Below are positions 53,520-62,982 of a stretch of DNA of 64,000 bases, piece after piece (position 1 is the first letter of the stretch; each line of letters begins with the position of its first letter). Made by a program: the position numbers and the translations under genes. The notes below the pieces were generated by a model. The model searched no databases and was not told the DNA's origin. It saw only the letters and a program-made list of their open reading frames with translations. This DNA comes from DGNJ01 sp002388905. GTDB lineage: Bacteria > Pseudomonadota > Gammaproteobacteria > Pseudomonadales > Porticoccaceae. Where the stretch lies: contig DAITSJ010000011.1 in the NCBI GenBank assembly GCA_036843405.1, positions 39,424 through 103,423 on the forward strand. The letters are read 5' to 3'.

Positions 53520-54614
53520 CTACACATTAAACCGGAAGTGGATGACGTCGCCGTCCTGGACCACGTAATCCTTGCCTTCCAGCCGCCATTTGCCGGCATC
53601 CTTGGCGCCCTGTTCGCCGTTGCAGGCGATGAAGTCCTCGTAACCGACCACTTCGGCGCGAATAAACCCTTTCTCGAAATCGGTGTGGATCTTGCCGGCG
53701 GCCTGGGGGGCGGTGGCCCCCACGGGAATGGTCCAGGCCCGCACCTCCTTGGGCCCCGCGGTAAAGAATGTGTGCAGGCCGAGCAGCTTATAGCCGGTGC
53801 GAATCAGGCGGTTGAGTCCGGGCTCTTCCAGGCCCATTTCGTGGAGGAAGTCGAGCTTGTCTTCGTCGTCCAGCTCGGCGATCTCGGATTCCAGTTTGTT
53901 GCAGATGGCCACCACCTCGGCGCCCTCCGTTGCCGCCACTTCCCGAACCTGCTCCAGATAGGGGTTGTTCTCGAAGCCGTCCTCGTTGACATTGGCCACA
54001 TAAAGCGTTGGCTTGAGGGTCAGGAGGGAGAGTTCCCGCAGTTGTTTTTTTTCGTCGTCGTCGAGGCCGGCACTGCGTAGCGGCTGGGCTTCGTTCAGGT
54101 GCGGCAGGACCTTTCCCTCGAGCAGGGCGACCATGGCGATGGCGTGCTTGTCCTGGCCCTTGGCCTGGCGGGCATAACGGTTGAGCGCCTTTTCGCAGGT
54201 CTCCAGGTCGGCCAGGGCAAGCTCGGTGTTGATCACTTCGATATCGGCGGTGGGCCGCACCCGGCCCTCCACGTGGATCACATTTTCGTCGTCGAAGCAG
54301 CGAACCACCTGGGCGACGGCATCGGTTTCGCGGATATTGGCCAGGAACTTGTTGCCCAGCCCCTCGCCCTTGGAGGCACCGGCCACCAGGCCGGCGATAT
54401 CCACGAATTCCATGGTGGTGGGCATGACCTTCTCGGGTTTGACGATATCGGCGATTCTGTTCTGGCGATGGTCAGGGACGGGCACGATACCGGTATTGGG
54501 TTCAATGGTGCAGAACGGGAAGTTCTCGGCGTCGATGCCCGCCTTGGTAAGGGCATTAAACAGGGTGGATTTGCCCACATTGGGCAGGCCCACGATACCG
54601 CATTTGAATCCCAT
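53520..54614 (-). CDS. ychF: Redox-regulated ATPase YchF
   Basis: 364 aa OBG-family P-loop NTPase from ATG 54614 (GAGG seven bases upstream); the longer frame to 54701 runs into sequence lacking homology. GLPNVGKS at residues 9-16 is the Walker A, followed by NFPFCTIEPNTG and switch DIAGLVAGASKGEGLGN. The NKLE-type motif (CNKLESE) and C-terminal TGS-like domain (FHFRFNV end) are present. YchF prefers ATP and binds ribosomes. Typical operon partner of pth. Confidence 0.95.
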   Translation of the reverse strand: MGFKCGIVGLPNVGKSTLFNALTKAGIDAENFPFCTIEPNTGIVPVPDHRQNRIADIVKPEKVMPTTMEFVDIAGLVAGASKGEGLGNKFLANIRETDAVAQVVRCFDDENVIHVEGRVRPTADIEVINTELALADLETCEKALNRYARQAKGQDKHAIAMVALLEGKVLPHLNEAQPLRSAGLDDDEKKQLRELSLLTLKPTLYVANVNEDGFENNPYLEQVREVAATEGAEVVAICNKLESEIAELDDEDKLDFLHEMGLEEPGLNRLIRTGYKLLGLHTFFTAGPKEVRAWTIPVGATAPQAAGKIHTDFEKGFIRAEVVGYEDFIACNGEQGAKDAGKWRLEGKDYVVQDGDVIHFRFNV

Positions 54615-54649
54615 AGCTGTGCCTCGAGTTGTGTTGCCGGGCCGGGCGC

Positions 54650-55246
54650 TCAGGTCCCGGACGTTGCCCGCGTGTGCAGTTTCTTCATGGCGTCGTTCCA
54701 ACGGCCGGCGACGAGTTCCGGCAGTACCACCATGGCCTCCCGGATGCTGTCGTCAATGGCTGACTGTTCCGTTGGCGCGGCCTTGCGCAGGACGTAGTCC
54801 ACCACGTCGTCGCCCTTGCCCGGGTGGCCGATGCCCAGGCGCAACCGGGCAAATCCCCGCTCGTTGCCCAGGCTCTGGATAATGTGACGCAGACCATTGT
54901 GGCCACCGTGGCCGCCGCCGATCTTGAGGCGGGCGGTGCCGGGGGGCAGGTCCAGGTCATCGTGGGCTACGAGTATAGCTGCCGGGTCAACCTGGAAGAA
55001 GTTGGCCAGTGCCGCCACGGATTGGCCGCTGCGGTTCATGTAGGTGGCGGGAATCAGCAGACGCACGTCCCGGCCCCCGACAAGAAGCTTGCCCGTGAAG
55101 CCGAAGAATTTCTTTTCTTCCTTCAGCGGGGTGCCGCTGGTTTCCGCGAGCGCAGAAACGAAGTCGGCCCCGGCATTGTGACGGGTCCGGTGATAGGCGG
55201 GGCCCGGGTTTCCCAGGCCGACGATCAGTTTTACCGGTGTGTCCAA
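54650..55246 (-). CDS. pth: Peptidyl-tRNA hydrolase
   Basis: 198 aa. Releases tRNA from stalled peptidyl-tRNA. Catalytic His is H23 in RTRHNAG; conserved GLGNPG at 10-15, TYMNRSGQ and HDDLDLPPG motifs are present. The start appears to be TTG at 55244-55246, since no in-frame ATG precedes the family N-terminus. It sits between rplY and ychF, the usual order. Confidence 0.94.
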   Translation of the reverse strand: MDTPVKLIVGLGNPGPAYHRTRHNAGADFVSALAETSGTPLKEEKKFFGFTGKLLVGGRDVRLLIPATYMNRSGQSVAALANFFQVDPAAILVAHDDLDLPPGTARLKIGGGHGGHNGLRHIIQSLGNERGFARLRLGIGHPGKGDDVVDYVLRKAAPTEQSAIDDSIREAMVVLPELVAGRWNDAMKKLHTRATSGT

Positions 55247-55279
55247 TGTCGGGGCCGTGCTTCGGCCGGGACGAAGAAT

Positions 55280-55972
55280 CTATTCCTCGTCGCCGGGCTC
55301 TTCCTTGGGTTCTTCTTTGGCCTTGGCTGCGGTTTCCGATTCCTCGGCGGCAGCGGCTGCTTCTTCTTCCTCTTCCGCCTCGGCAGCCGCGGAGCGCGGT
55401 TTGATAATGGCTACCAGCGGGTGGTCGTACTCTTCACCGTGCAGAAGGTCGACGCTCTCCACGCCTTTGGGCAGGGGGATGTCGGAAATGTGCAGGGTGT
55501 CGCCCAGTTCCACCTCGGCCATGTCCACTTCCAGGTATTCCGGCAGGTCTCCCGGCAGGCACTGGATTTCCAGTTCCGTGATGGCGTGGGAAACGATGCC
55601 GCCCTGTTGCTTGACGCCTTTGCTGGTATCTTCGTTGAGAAAGTGTATCGGCACCTTGGTCTGCAGCTTCTGGGTCTTGCTCACGCGCATGAAGTCGACG
55701 TGCAGCAGTTTCAGCCGCGACGGGTGGCGCTGGACATCCTTGACGATGACCTGCTCGCTTTTGTCGCCCACATTCAGGGTGATGATGTGGCTGAAGAAGG
55801 CCTCATTCTCCAGGGAGTTGTAGAGGCTGTCGTGATCCAGCGCCAGGGGCTGGGGTTTTTTCTTGCCGCCGTAAACGATGGCGGGCACTTCACTGGCCAG
55901 GCGACGCAGGCGGCGGCTCGCACCTTTCCCCTTGTCTTCCCGGGCCTTGGCATTCAGTACGAAATCGACCAT
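55280..55972 (-). CDS. rplY: 50S ribosomal protein L25 (Ctc type)
   Basis: 230 aa. The L25 5S-rRNA-binding domain (about 1-95: NAKAREDKGKGASRRLRR, VPAIVYGG, HVDFMRV) is extended by a Ctc-type C-terminal domain (about 96-185) and an acidic Glu/Ala-rich tail. GGAG precedes the ATG. Standard neighbour of prs and pth. Binds 5S rRNA in the large subunit. Confidence 0.95.
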   Translation of the reverse strand: MVDFVLNAKAREDKGKGASRRLRRLASEVPAIVYGGKKKPQPLALDHDSLYNSLENEAFFSHIITLNVGDKSEQVIVKDVQRHPSRLKLLHVDFMRVSKTQKLQTKVPIHFLNEDTSKGVKQQGGIVSHAITELEIQCLPGDLPEYLEVDMAEVELGDTLHISDIPLPKGVESVDLLHGEEYDHPLVAIIKPRSAAAEAEEEEEAAAAAEESETAAKAKEEPKEEPGDEE

Positions 55973-56077
55973 AGCCAGACTCCTAAACTATTTCCGCCAC
56001 AATCCGCGACCAGAACCAATGACGGAAGTTAATGTTGTGTCCTTGCGGACGTTCTATCCCGCGCCCGTACCTTTTAC

Positions 56078-57019
56078 CTACAGGAACATGGCGCTAATGG
56101 ATTCTTCGTTGCTGACCCGGCGCACCGCCTCGGCCAGCATTTTGCCCAGGCTCAGCTGGCGAATACGATCGCACTGCCGGGCCGCCTCGCTCAAGGGAAT
56201 GCTGTTGGTCACCACCAGCTTGTCCAGGCGCGAGTTTTCAATGTTGGCAATGGCGTTGCCCGACAGCACCGGGTGGGTACAGTAGGCCACCACCTGCTTG
56301 GCACCCCGGTCCTTGAGGGCATTGGCGGCGTTGCACAGGGTCCCTGCGGTATCGATGATGTCGTCGATAAGCAGGCAGGTGCGACCGTCGATGTCGCCGA
56401 TAATGTTCATCACCTCGGCCTTGTTGGCCTCCTGGCGGCGCTTGTCGATGATCGCCAGGTCGGCCTTGAGCTGTTTGGCCATGGCCCGGGCCCGGACCAC
56501 GCCGCCGATATCCGGGGACACCACCATCAGGTCTTCGTAGTGCTGGTTTTCGATATCGCCGAGCAACACCGGCGTACCGTAGACGTTATCCACGGTGCAG
56601 TCGAAAAAGCCCTGGATCTGCTCGGCGTGCAGGTCGACGGTCAACACCCGGTTGACCCCCACCTTGGTGACCATGTCCGCCACCACCTTGGCGCTGATGG
56701 GAACACGCACGGAGCGTACCCGGCGATCCTGGCGGGCGTAGCCGAAGTAGGGCACCACCGCCGTGATGCGGCCCGCGGATGCCCGGCGCAGGGCATCCAC
56801 CATAAGCACCAGTTCCATGATGTGGTCATTGGTGGGCGCGCAGGTGGGCTGGATCACGAAGACGTCGTGGCCGCGAACATTCTCGTTGATCTCAATATTG
56901 ATCTCGCCGTCGGAGAACTTGGAGACCAGCGCGTTTCCAACGGAGACGCCGAGGTAGCGGGCAATCTCGCTCGCAAGCTCCGGATTCGCGTTTCCGGAGA
57001 AAACCATCAAATTAGCCAC
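56078..57019 (-). CDS. prs: Ribose-phosphate pyrophosphokinase
   Basis: 313 aa from GTG 57019 (AGGA seven bases upstream; matches the E. coli N-terminus VPDMKLFAGNATPEL as VANLMVFSGNANPEL). Makes PRPP for nucleotides, His, Trp and NAD. The PRPP-binding loop LLIDDIIDTAGT and the ATP-site motif SDGEINIEINENVRG are present. It lies directly downstream of tRNA-Gln on the same strand. Confidence 0.95.
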   Translation of the reverse strand: MANLMVFSGNANPELASEIARYLGVSVGNALVSKFSDGEINIEINENVRGHDVFVIQPTCAPTNDHIMELVLMVDALRRASAGRITAVVPYFGYARQDRRVRSVRVPISAKVVADMVTKVGVNRVLTVDLHAEQIQGFFDCTVDNVYGTPVLLGDIENQHYEDLMVVSPDIGGVVRARAMAKQLKADLAIIDKRRQEANKAEVMNIIGDIDGRTCLLIDDIIDTAGTLCNAANALKDRGAKQVVAYCTHPVLSGNAIANIENSRLDKLVVTNSIPLSEAARQCDRIRQLSLGKMLAEAVRRVSNEESISAMFL

Positions 57020-57063
57020 GGTACGATCCTGGAGGTGTGTTTCCGAGAAGCATGTCGAGTGAT

Positions 57064-57139
57064 TGGCTGGGGCGGGAGGACTCGAACCTCCGAATGACGG
57101 GATCAAAACCCGTTGCCTTAGCCACTTGGCGACGCCCCA
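57064..57139 (-). tRNA. tRNA-Gln (TTG)
   Basis: 76 bases including CCA. Acceptor TGGGGCG pairs with CGCCCCA, D-arm TCGCCAAGTGGCTAAGGC, anticodon loop TTTTGAT with anticodon TTG, and T-arm GGTTCGAGTCC. It lies between ispE and prs, a conserved position in gammaproteobacteria, and is probably processed from the operon transcript. Confidence 0.95.
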
Positions 57140-57151
57140 GTAAACTTCAAA

Positions 57152-57985
57152 TTATCCAAGCAGGCGGTGGACCGGGGAAAGATTGACACCTCGCGCCACG
57201 AACCCCTCCCAGGCCGCCGGTTTCGCGGCGAGAACCCGGCGTGCCGCCGCCTCGCAGTCAAACCTTGCGAACAGACAGGCGCCCGTGCCTGTCATCCGGG
57301 CCGGTGCAAAACCATCGAGCCATTGGCGGGCTTCCAGGACACCGGCATAGAGCCTTTCCACCACAGGTTGGCAGTGGTTTTGGGCTCCCTGCTCCAGAAA
57401 GGCGCGTATTGTGATGGGGCGAGCGTTCCTTGTCAATTCCCCGTCGGCGAAGATTGCCGCCGTGGATACATGGCAGCCCGGAGCAAGCACGAAGTACCAC
57501 GCCTCCGGCATTTCCACCGGTGTCAGGCGTTCGCCAATGCCTTCCGCCCAGGCGGTGTGTCCGCGCACGAATACCGGTACGTCGGCGCCCAGTTGCAGGC
57601 CGATGGTTGCCAGTTCGTCCAGGCCGAGTCCCAGGTTCCAGAGCCGGTTCAGGCCCAGCAAAGTGGTGGCGGCGTCGCTGCTGCCGCCTCCCAGGCCGCC
57701 GCCGGCCGGCAGGCGTTTGGTGATATGGATGTCACTCCCGAAGTGACAGCCAGTGGCGCGCTTCAGGGCGACGGCGGCGCGGTAAACAAGGTTGTCGGTT
57801 TCGGGGATGCCGGGCAGTGCCGGAGTCAGCCGGACAGCGCCGTCGGCGCGATGGCTGAAGGTAAGCTCGTCCCCGTAGTCCAGCAGCTGGAACAGGGTCT
57901 GGAGCTCGTGGTAGCCGTCGTCGCGCCTGCCGGTGATATGCAGGAACAGGTTGAGCTTGGCGGGAGCCGGCAGTACTAGCGTCAT
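57152..57985 (-). CDS. ispE: 4-diphosphocytidyl-2-C-methyl-D-erythritol kinase
   Basis: 277 aa from ATG 57985, which overlaps the lolB stop as ATGA. GHMP kinase of the MEP isoprenoid pathway. PAPAKLNLFLHI at the N-terminus, the ATP loop PAGGGLGGGSSDAA near 91-104 and the C-terminal MTGTGACLFA are family marks. The longer upstream frame overlaps lolB and is not used. Confidence 0.95.
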   Translation of the reverse strand: MTLVLPAPAKLNLFLHITGRRDDGYHELQTLFQLLDYGDELTFSHRADGAVRLTPALPGIPETDNLVYRAAVALKRATGCHFGSDIHITKRLPAGGGLGGGSSDAATTLLGLNRLWNLGLGLDELATIGLQLGADVPVFVRGHTAWAEGIGERLTPVEMPEAWYFVLAPGCHVSTAAIFADGELTRNARPITIRAFLEQGAQNHCQPVVERLYAGVLEARQWLDGFAPARMTGTGACLFARFDCEAAARRVLAAKPAAWEGFVARGVNLSPVHRLLG

Positions 57986-58674
57986 GGCGCGTCGGCTTCC
58001 CGGTCCGGTCCGGGCTGCCAGCGGCCGATCACCAGGGTAAAGCCGACATCGCCGTTGGTCCCCCGGATTTTGCCCGGCAAGATCCACTCATCATGTCGCC
58101 GGTAGTCCGAATAAGTCAGCGTCCAGCCGCTTTGTTCCAGCCTTTGCAGGCGGCCGTCGGGGCCCACCACCATTTCTCCGTAGGGGGGAGTTGCGGCCGG
58201 CATGCCCTTGATCCAATGGCGCATCTGCTCCACCGGCAGTTGCAGGCCCAGCAGCCAGTGAGTCAGTTCGGTGGCGGTCGGCGCTTCCAGGGGGTCTTCG
58301 CCGGCGCGCAGGAGAACGGCATGGTTGGCGTCCCCCTGGATGCGGGCGGCGCCCGCGCCCAGGGGGCCGCTCAGGATCAGGGTATAGGCGTCGCGATCCT
58401 GGTGCCAGTTGAGCCAGGCGCTACCGTTGTCCGCCGGTGCCCGATAGCCGATCTTGCCTTCGAGGCGCCACCTGTCCAGGCCTTCCAGGGCCGACCGGTG
58501 CCGGGACCAGTCCACCGCTTTGACCGGCGCTTGAGCCGCGCAGCCCGCCAGCACCAGGAGAAAGGTTGCCAGGCAGGCGATGACGATGAGGCCGCAACGT
58601 CTGGCCGGGGCGGGCCCGCCGCCGAGCGCCGGGGGCCGGAGTGCCGCCGGGGGAGTGTCTGGTGGTGCGGTCAT
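57982..58674 (-). CDS. lolB: Outer-membrane lipoprotein localization factor LolB
   Basis: 230 aa. Long signal ends in the lipobox LAGC with lipidated C45. The LolB domain follows (WRLEGKIGYRAPAD, AWLNWHQDRDAYTLILSGPLG, YSDYRRHDEW). Accepts lipoproteins from LolA and inserts them in the outer membrane, including products such as LptE. Operon: TPR gene-lolB-ispE. Confidence 0.92.
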   Translation of the reverse strand: MTAPPDTPPAALRPPALGGGPAPARRCGLIVIACLATFLLVLAGCAAQAPVKAVDWSRHRSALEGLDRWRLEGKIGYRAPADNGSAWLNWHQDRDAYTLILSGPLGAGAARIQGDANHAVLLRAGEDPLEAPTATELTHWLLGLQLPVEQMRHWIKGMPAATPPYGEMVVGPDGRLQRLEQSGWTLTYSDYRRHDEWILPGKIRGTNGDVGFTLVIGRWQPGPDREADAP

Positions 58675-58687
58675 GGCGGAGCCCGGC

Positions 58688-60439
58688 TCAGTCCTGGCCG
58701 GACTGGAGCCGGTCGCGGGTCTCGAGGATGATGGTGTTGCCCGGTGACTCCTCCAGGGCTTTATCCCATACTCGCCGGGCTTCCTCTTTCTTGCCGGTCA
58801 CCCAGAGTACTTCGCCCAGGTGGGCGGCCACTTCCGGGTCAGGGAAGGCCTCGAAGGCTTCCCGGAGGTATTTCAGGGCCTTGTCGTAATCGCCCAGGCG
58901 GTAGTAAACCCAGCCCAGGCTGTCGGTGATGGCCGGGTCCTCGGGTTTGAGTTGCCGGGCCCGGCGAATCAGTTCGTAGGCTTCGCGGTAGCGGTCGGAG
59001 AGGTTGAGCAGGGTATAACCCAGGGCGTTCAGTGCGGTGGCATTGTCCGGTTCCCGGGCGAGAATGGCCCTGAGGTCGCTCTCGGCCTTTTCCAGATCCC
59101 CCTGCCTGGCGCCGACCACGGACCGGGTATACAGCAGGCTGATATTATCCGGGTCCTTGTCCAGGGCCTGGCCGAGCACCTCCCGGGCCTCGTCAAGGTT
59201 TTCCTCGCCGATAAGCAACTCTGCCTCTATCTGGTAAAGGCCGGTGGCCAGCCCCGGCCGTTCGTTGCGCAGCTGGTTCAGGTAGACCCGGGCGGCGGGC
59301 AGGCCGGCATTGCGTTTGAGCATGCGGGCGGCCCGGTCGGCGGCGGTGAGCACGTACTGGCCGCGCCGGACCCGGGTATAGTGGTGCAGGGCATCCTCGA
59401 AGCGTCCATTTTCCTCGGCAAGCCGGCCCAGGTGGAAGTTGGCGGCCGATGCCCGGCGGTTTTCCCGGATCAGTTCGTTCAGCAGGGTGGCGGCCTCGTC
59501 GTCGTTGCCCATCTCCTTGCTGATCAGGGCCAGGGAGAGCTTGAGTTCCGGATCGTCCGGGTAGAGGGATACCAGTTCGCGTATCTGCTCGCGAGAAGCG
59601 GCCAGGTCCTCGTCGGCGAGCAGCCGGGCGTACTGCAGCCGCAGTCGCTTGCTGCCCGGCAGTTCCCGCAGGGATTTTCGCAGGGACTTCAGGGCCGCGT
59701 CCGCCTGGCCGCTCTCGTGGAGCAACTGGGCGTGGAGCAGTTGGGCGGTTTCATTGGCGGGTTCCAGTTCGATAACCCGACGCGCCGCCGCCAGGCTCTT
59801 GTCCGGGGCGTTCAACTGTCGCAGCAGCATGGCTTCGCCCAGCAACAGGCCGGTATTGTCGGGGTGCTTGCGCTCCAGTTCACGGTAAAGGGCCAGCAGG
59901 CGTTCCTTCTCACGGCGCGGTACCGGTTCGGCAAACGCGGCCAGGGATTGGAGGTACTCGTCGTCCCCGGCCAGCAGCAGATACTCGCTGTGGGGGAAGG
60001 CTTCCACTACCCGGCCGGCCCGGGCCAGGTGGAAGCTCACCAGGCGCCGGGCGTCGAGATTGTCCGGTTCGACCTCTACCCAGAGTTCCGACAGCTCCAG
60101 GATTTTTTCGTCGCGATTGAGGTAGCTGGCAATACGGATAGCGCGATCGATAACAGCGGGATCCCGGGTTTCGTAGGCCTGGCGCATGTAGATTTCCAGG
60201 GCTGCGTCCACCTGGTTGCGGATGCCGGCAAATTCGGCCACCAGGAGTTCGTAAAGCGTGCCGGCATCGAAGTCCCGGGTCGGGTGCGATTCGCCGGTCG
60301 GTACCCCGGTCTCCACGGGCGCCGCTGCCGCATCCGGTTCGGCCGGGTCCGGCGCCACGGCGGCGCATCCCGCCAGTGCGGTGAGCACGGCGAACAGACC
60401 GGGCCGGAGCAGCTTTCGAAGGGTCGTCCGTATAGGCAA
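58688..60439 (-). CDS. TPR-repeat lipoprotein
   Basis: About 583 aa from TTG 60439 (GGGAAA six to seven bases upstream). Signal ends in lipobox ALAGC, lipidated C25. The rest is a long array of tetratricopeptide repeats (about 75-580; clear ones have the pattern ...LGxxYxxxGxxxxAxxxLxxA...). The hemA/TPR/lolB neighbourhood is conserved in gammaproteobacteria (for example Pseudomonas PA4667). Likely an outer-membrane scaffold; function unproven. The open frame upstream of this start lies within the hemA intergenic region and lacks a signal. Confidence 0.88.
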   Translation of the reverse strand: MPIRTTLRKLLRPGLFAVLTALAGCAAVAPDPAEPDAAAAPVETGVPTGESHPTRDFDAGTLYELLVAEFAGIRNQVDAALEIYMRQAYETRDPAVIDRAIRIASYLNRDEKILELSELWVEVEPDNLDARRLVSFHLARAGRVVEAFPHSEYLLLAGDDEYLQSLAAFAEPVPRREKERLLALYRELERKHPDNTGLLLGEAMLLRQLNAPDKSLAAARRVIELEPANETAQLLHAQLLHESGQADAALKSLRKSLRELPGSKRLRLQYARLLADEDLAASREQIRELVSLYPDDPELKLSLALISKEMGNDDEAATLLNELIRENRRASAANFHLGRLAEENGRFEDALHHYTRVRRGQYVLTAADRAARMLKRNAGLPAARVYLNQLRNERPGLATGLYQIEAELLIGEENLDEAREVLGQALDKDPDNISLLYTRSVVGARQGDLEKAESDLRAILAREPDNATALNALGYTLLNLSDRYREAYELIRRARQLKPEDPAITDSLGWVYYRLGDYDKALKYLREAFEAFPDPEVAAHLGEVLWVTGKKEEARRVWDKALEESPGNTIILETRDRLQSGQD

Positions 60440-60479
60440 AATCGAGTTTCCCGTGTCCTGCAGGCCGATTATTGTAGCA

Positions 60480-60499
60480 GGTCCGGTATCGGCCGGACC
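60480..60499. repeat. GC-rich hairpin in the hemA/TPR divergent region
   Basis: GGTCCGG-TATCGG-CCGGACC, perfect 7-bp arms with 6-base loop. Lies in the untranslated region between the two divergent genes. Possible regulatory stem in the TPR leader. Confidence 0.35.
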
Positions 60500-60508
60500 G
60501 CCACGGCA

Positions 60509-60524
60509 TGGGAAATATGTCCCA
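60509..60524. promoter_or_regulatory. Palindrome TGGGAAATATGTCCCA before hemA
   Basis: Fourteen of sixteen bases are paired in a dyad, located 72 bases before the hemA ATG in the divergent region. A candidate operator for either gene; regulator unknown. Confidence 0.35.
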
Positions 60525-60595
60525 ACCGAGCGATTGTACTTGTCATGGCGGCCCCGGATTCGGACAATTTGCACTTCACGGTTATTTGCCCTCGC

Positions 60596-61858
60596 ATGAA
60601 TCTGTTTCTCCTAGGCATCAACCACCTGACAGCGCCGGTGGACCTGCGTGAAAAGCTCGCTTTCGCTCCCGAGACAGTGCCGGGGGCCCTGGCTGCGGCC
60701 AGCGAGGCCACGGGTGCGGCCGAGGTGATGATCCTGTCCACCTGCAACCGCACCGAAATCTACGCTGTCGGCGACCTGCCCGACGGTTGTATGCGCCAAT
60801 GGCTGGCCGGCTACCAGGGCCTCGACGAGGACGAACTCGCCGGTCGCCTCTATGAGCTGCGCGACCGGGATGCCCTGTTGCACATGATGAAGGTGGCCAG
60901 CGGCCTCGATTCCCTGGTGCTGGGCGAGCCCCAGATTCTGGGCCAGGTGAAATCCGCCTATGCCGTGGCCCGGGACGCGGGCACCGTCAGTTCGGTGCTT
61001 AACCAGACCTTCCAGCATATTTTTTCCGTGGTCAAGCGTGTCCGCTCGGAAACCGCCATCGGCCAGAACCCGGTGTCCGTGGCCTACGCCGCGGTCAACC
61101 TGTCCACGCAGATTTTCAGTGACCTTAAGAAGGTTAATGCCCTGTTGATCGGTGCCGGCGAGACCGTCGAGCTGGTGGCCCAGCACCTGCGGCAGAAAAA
61201 CATCGGCAGCATTACCGTGGCCAACCGCACCCTTAACCGGGCGGCCGACCTGGCGCGCAACTTCAATGCCCAGGCCATCCTGCTCTCCGACATTCCCGAA
61301 CACCTGCACAAGGCCGATATGGTGATATCGTCAACCGCGAGCCAGCTGCCCATCCTGGGCAAGGGCGCGGTGGAATCCGCCCTGCGCCGTCGCAGGCACC
61401 GCCCCATGTTTATGGTGGATATCGCCGTACCCCGGGACATCGAACCGGAGGTGGACAAGCTCGACGACGTCTACCTTTATACCGTCGACGACCTCAAGGA
61501 GGTGATCGAGGAAAATCTTCGCAGCCGGGAGAGCGCCGCCAGCCAGGCTGAGCAGATCATCCGGGAAGGGCTCGATGCCTGGCAAAAACAGTTGCGAACC
61601 CTGAACGCCGTAGGCACTATCCGCGCCTTCCGCCAGAGTGTCGAGGAAATCCGCGACGCCGAGCTGGACAAAGCCATTCATGCCCTGCAGCGGGGCCAGG
61701 CTCCGGAGGAGGTGTTGTCGTCGCTGGCAAGGGGACTCACCAACAAGCTCCTGCATACCCCGACACTGCGCCTGAAGCAGGCCGGCGAGGAGGGGCGCGA
61801 GGACCACATCCGCCTGGCCCACGAACTTTTCGACCTCAAGGGCGGCAACGGCGACTGA
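60596..61858 (+). CDS. hemA: Glutamyl-tRNA reductase
   Basis: 420 aa. First committed step of C5 tetrapyrrole synthesis. The catalytic cysteine is C50 in STCNRTE, as in E. coli. LGEPQILGQVKSAY near 104-117 and the NADPH domain GAGETVELVAQHL are present. ATG 60596 gives the family start MNLFLLGINHLTAPV; the longer open frame upstream is antisense to the TPR gene. Followed by prfA 30 bases downstream. Confidence 0.96.
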   Translation: MNLFLLGINHLTAPVDLREKLAFAPETVPGALAAASEATGAAEVMILSTCNRTEIYAVGDLPDGCMRQWLAGYQGLDEDELAGRLYELRDRDALLHMMKVASGLDSLVLGEPQILGQVKSAYAVARDAGTVSSVLNQTFQHIFSVVKRVRSETAIGQNPVSVAYAAVNLSTQIFSDLKKVNALLIGAGETVELVAQHLRQKNIGSITVANRTLNRAADLARNFNAQAILLSDIPEHLHKADMVISSTASQLPILGKGAVESALRRRRHRPMFMVDIAVPRDIEPEVDKLDDVYLYTVDDLKEVIEENLRSRESAASQAEQIIREGLDAWQKQLRTLNAVGTIRAFRQSVEEIRDAELDKAIHALQRGQAPEEVLSSLARGLTNKLLHTPTLRLKQAGEEGREDHIRLAHELFDLKGGNGD

Positions 61859-61888
61859 CCGGCAATTTCCACCTTATCCGAAGGGCCC

Positions 61889-62971
61889 ATGAAAGCATCC
61901 ATACTCGACAAGCTTGAATCCCTGAGTGACCGCTACCAGGAAGTGGGGGCGCTGCTCAGCGACCCCGATATCATCGGCGACCAGAACAAATTTCGCGATC
62001 TTTCCCGCGAATACGCCGAGCTCGAGGCGATCACCGGCACTTATCGTGAGTATCGGGAACTACTCGGGGACCTGGGCCAGGCCCGGGCCCTGCTGGAGGA
62101 TTCGGACGCGGACATGCGCGCCATGGCCGAGGAGGAAATCGAGGCCGGCGAGTCCCGGCGGCAGGAACTGGAAACCGAATTGCAGAGGCTGCTGCTGCCC
62201 AGGGACCCTAACGACAACTGCAACGTATTCCTGGAAATCCGCGCCGGCACCGGCGGTGACGAGGCGGCCATTTTTGCCGGCGACCTTTTCCGCATGTACA
62301 GCAAGTATGCCGAACGCAAGCGCTGGAAGGTGGAGGTGATCAGCCAGAGCCACGGCGAACACGGCGGCTTCAAGGAAGTGATCGCCCGGCTGGTGGGGCA
62401 GGGGGTCTATTCCCATCTCAAATTCGAATCGGGCGCCCACCGGGTCCAGCGGGTGCCGGAAACCGAGTCCCAGGGCCGCATTCATACGTCGGCCTGCACC
62501 GTGGCCGTGCTGCCGGAACCGGAGGCGGTGGACGATGTGGAGATCGACAAGAATGATCTGCGTATCGACACCTTCCGGGCCTCGGGCGCGGGTGGCCAGC
62601 ACGTCAACAAGACGGATTCCGCCATCCGCATCACCCACCTGCCCACCGGTATCGTCGTGGAGTGCCAGGACGAGCGTTCCCAGCACAAGAACCGGGCCAA
62701 GGCCCTGGCCCTGCTCCAGGCTAAACTCCAGAACGCCCGGGAGGAAGCTTCTGCCCGGGAGCAGGCCGATGCCCGTCGGAGCCTGGTAGGCAGCGGCGAC
62801 CGTTCGGAGCGCATCCGCACCTATAACTTTCCCCAGGGAAGGCTCACCGACCACCGCATCAATCTCACCCTCTACAAACTGGGCGAGATCATGGAGGGCA
62901 ACCTGGACGAGGTGGTGTCGCCCCTGGTGCACGAATACCAGGCGGAGCAGCTGGCCGCCCTGGCCGGCTGA
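61889..62971 (+). CDS. prfA: Peptide chain release factor 1
   Basis: 360 aa. Recognises UAA and UAG. The GGQ methylation/catalytic motif is G235-G236-Q237 in GAGGQHVNK. The recognition tripeptide is P190-E191-T192 (PxT class). RBS AAGGG upstream of ATG. prmC, which methylates the GGQ glutamine, follows 11 bases downstream, the usual pairing. Confidence 0.97.
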   Translation: MKASILDKLESLSDRYQEVGALLSDPDIIGDQNKFRDLSREYAELEAITGTYREYRELLGDLGQARALLEDSDADMRAMAEEEIEAGESRRQELETELQRLLLPRDPNDNCNVFLEIRAGTGGDEAAIFAGDLFRMYSKYAERKRWKVEVISQSHGEHGGFKEVIARLVGQGVYSHLKFESGAHRVQRVPETESQGRIHTSACTVAVLPEPEAVDDVEIDKNDLRIDTFRASGAGGQHVNKTDSAIRITHLPTGIVVECQDERSQHKNRAKALALLQAKLQNAREEASAREQADARRSLVGSGDRSERIRTYNFPQGRLTDHRINLTLYKLGEIMEGNLDEVVSPLVHEYQAEQLAALAG

Positions 62972-62982
62972 GGCGGTTCCGG

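Noticed and set aside
58820..60595. Upstream extension of the hemA frame
   Set aside because: Antisense to the TPR gene, not HemA-like; the HemA start aligns at 60596.
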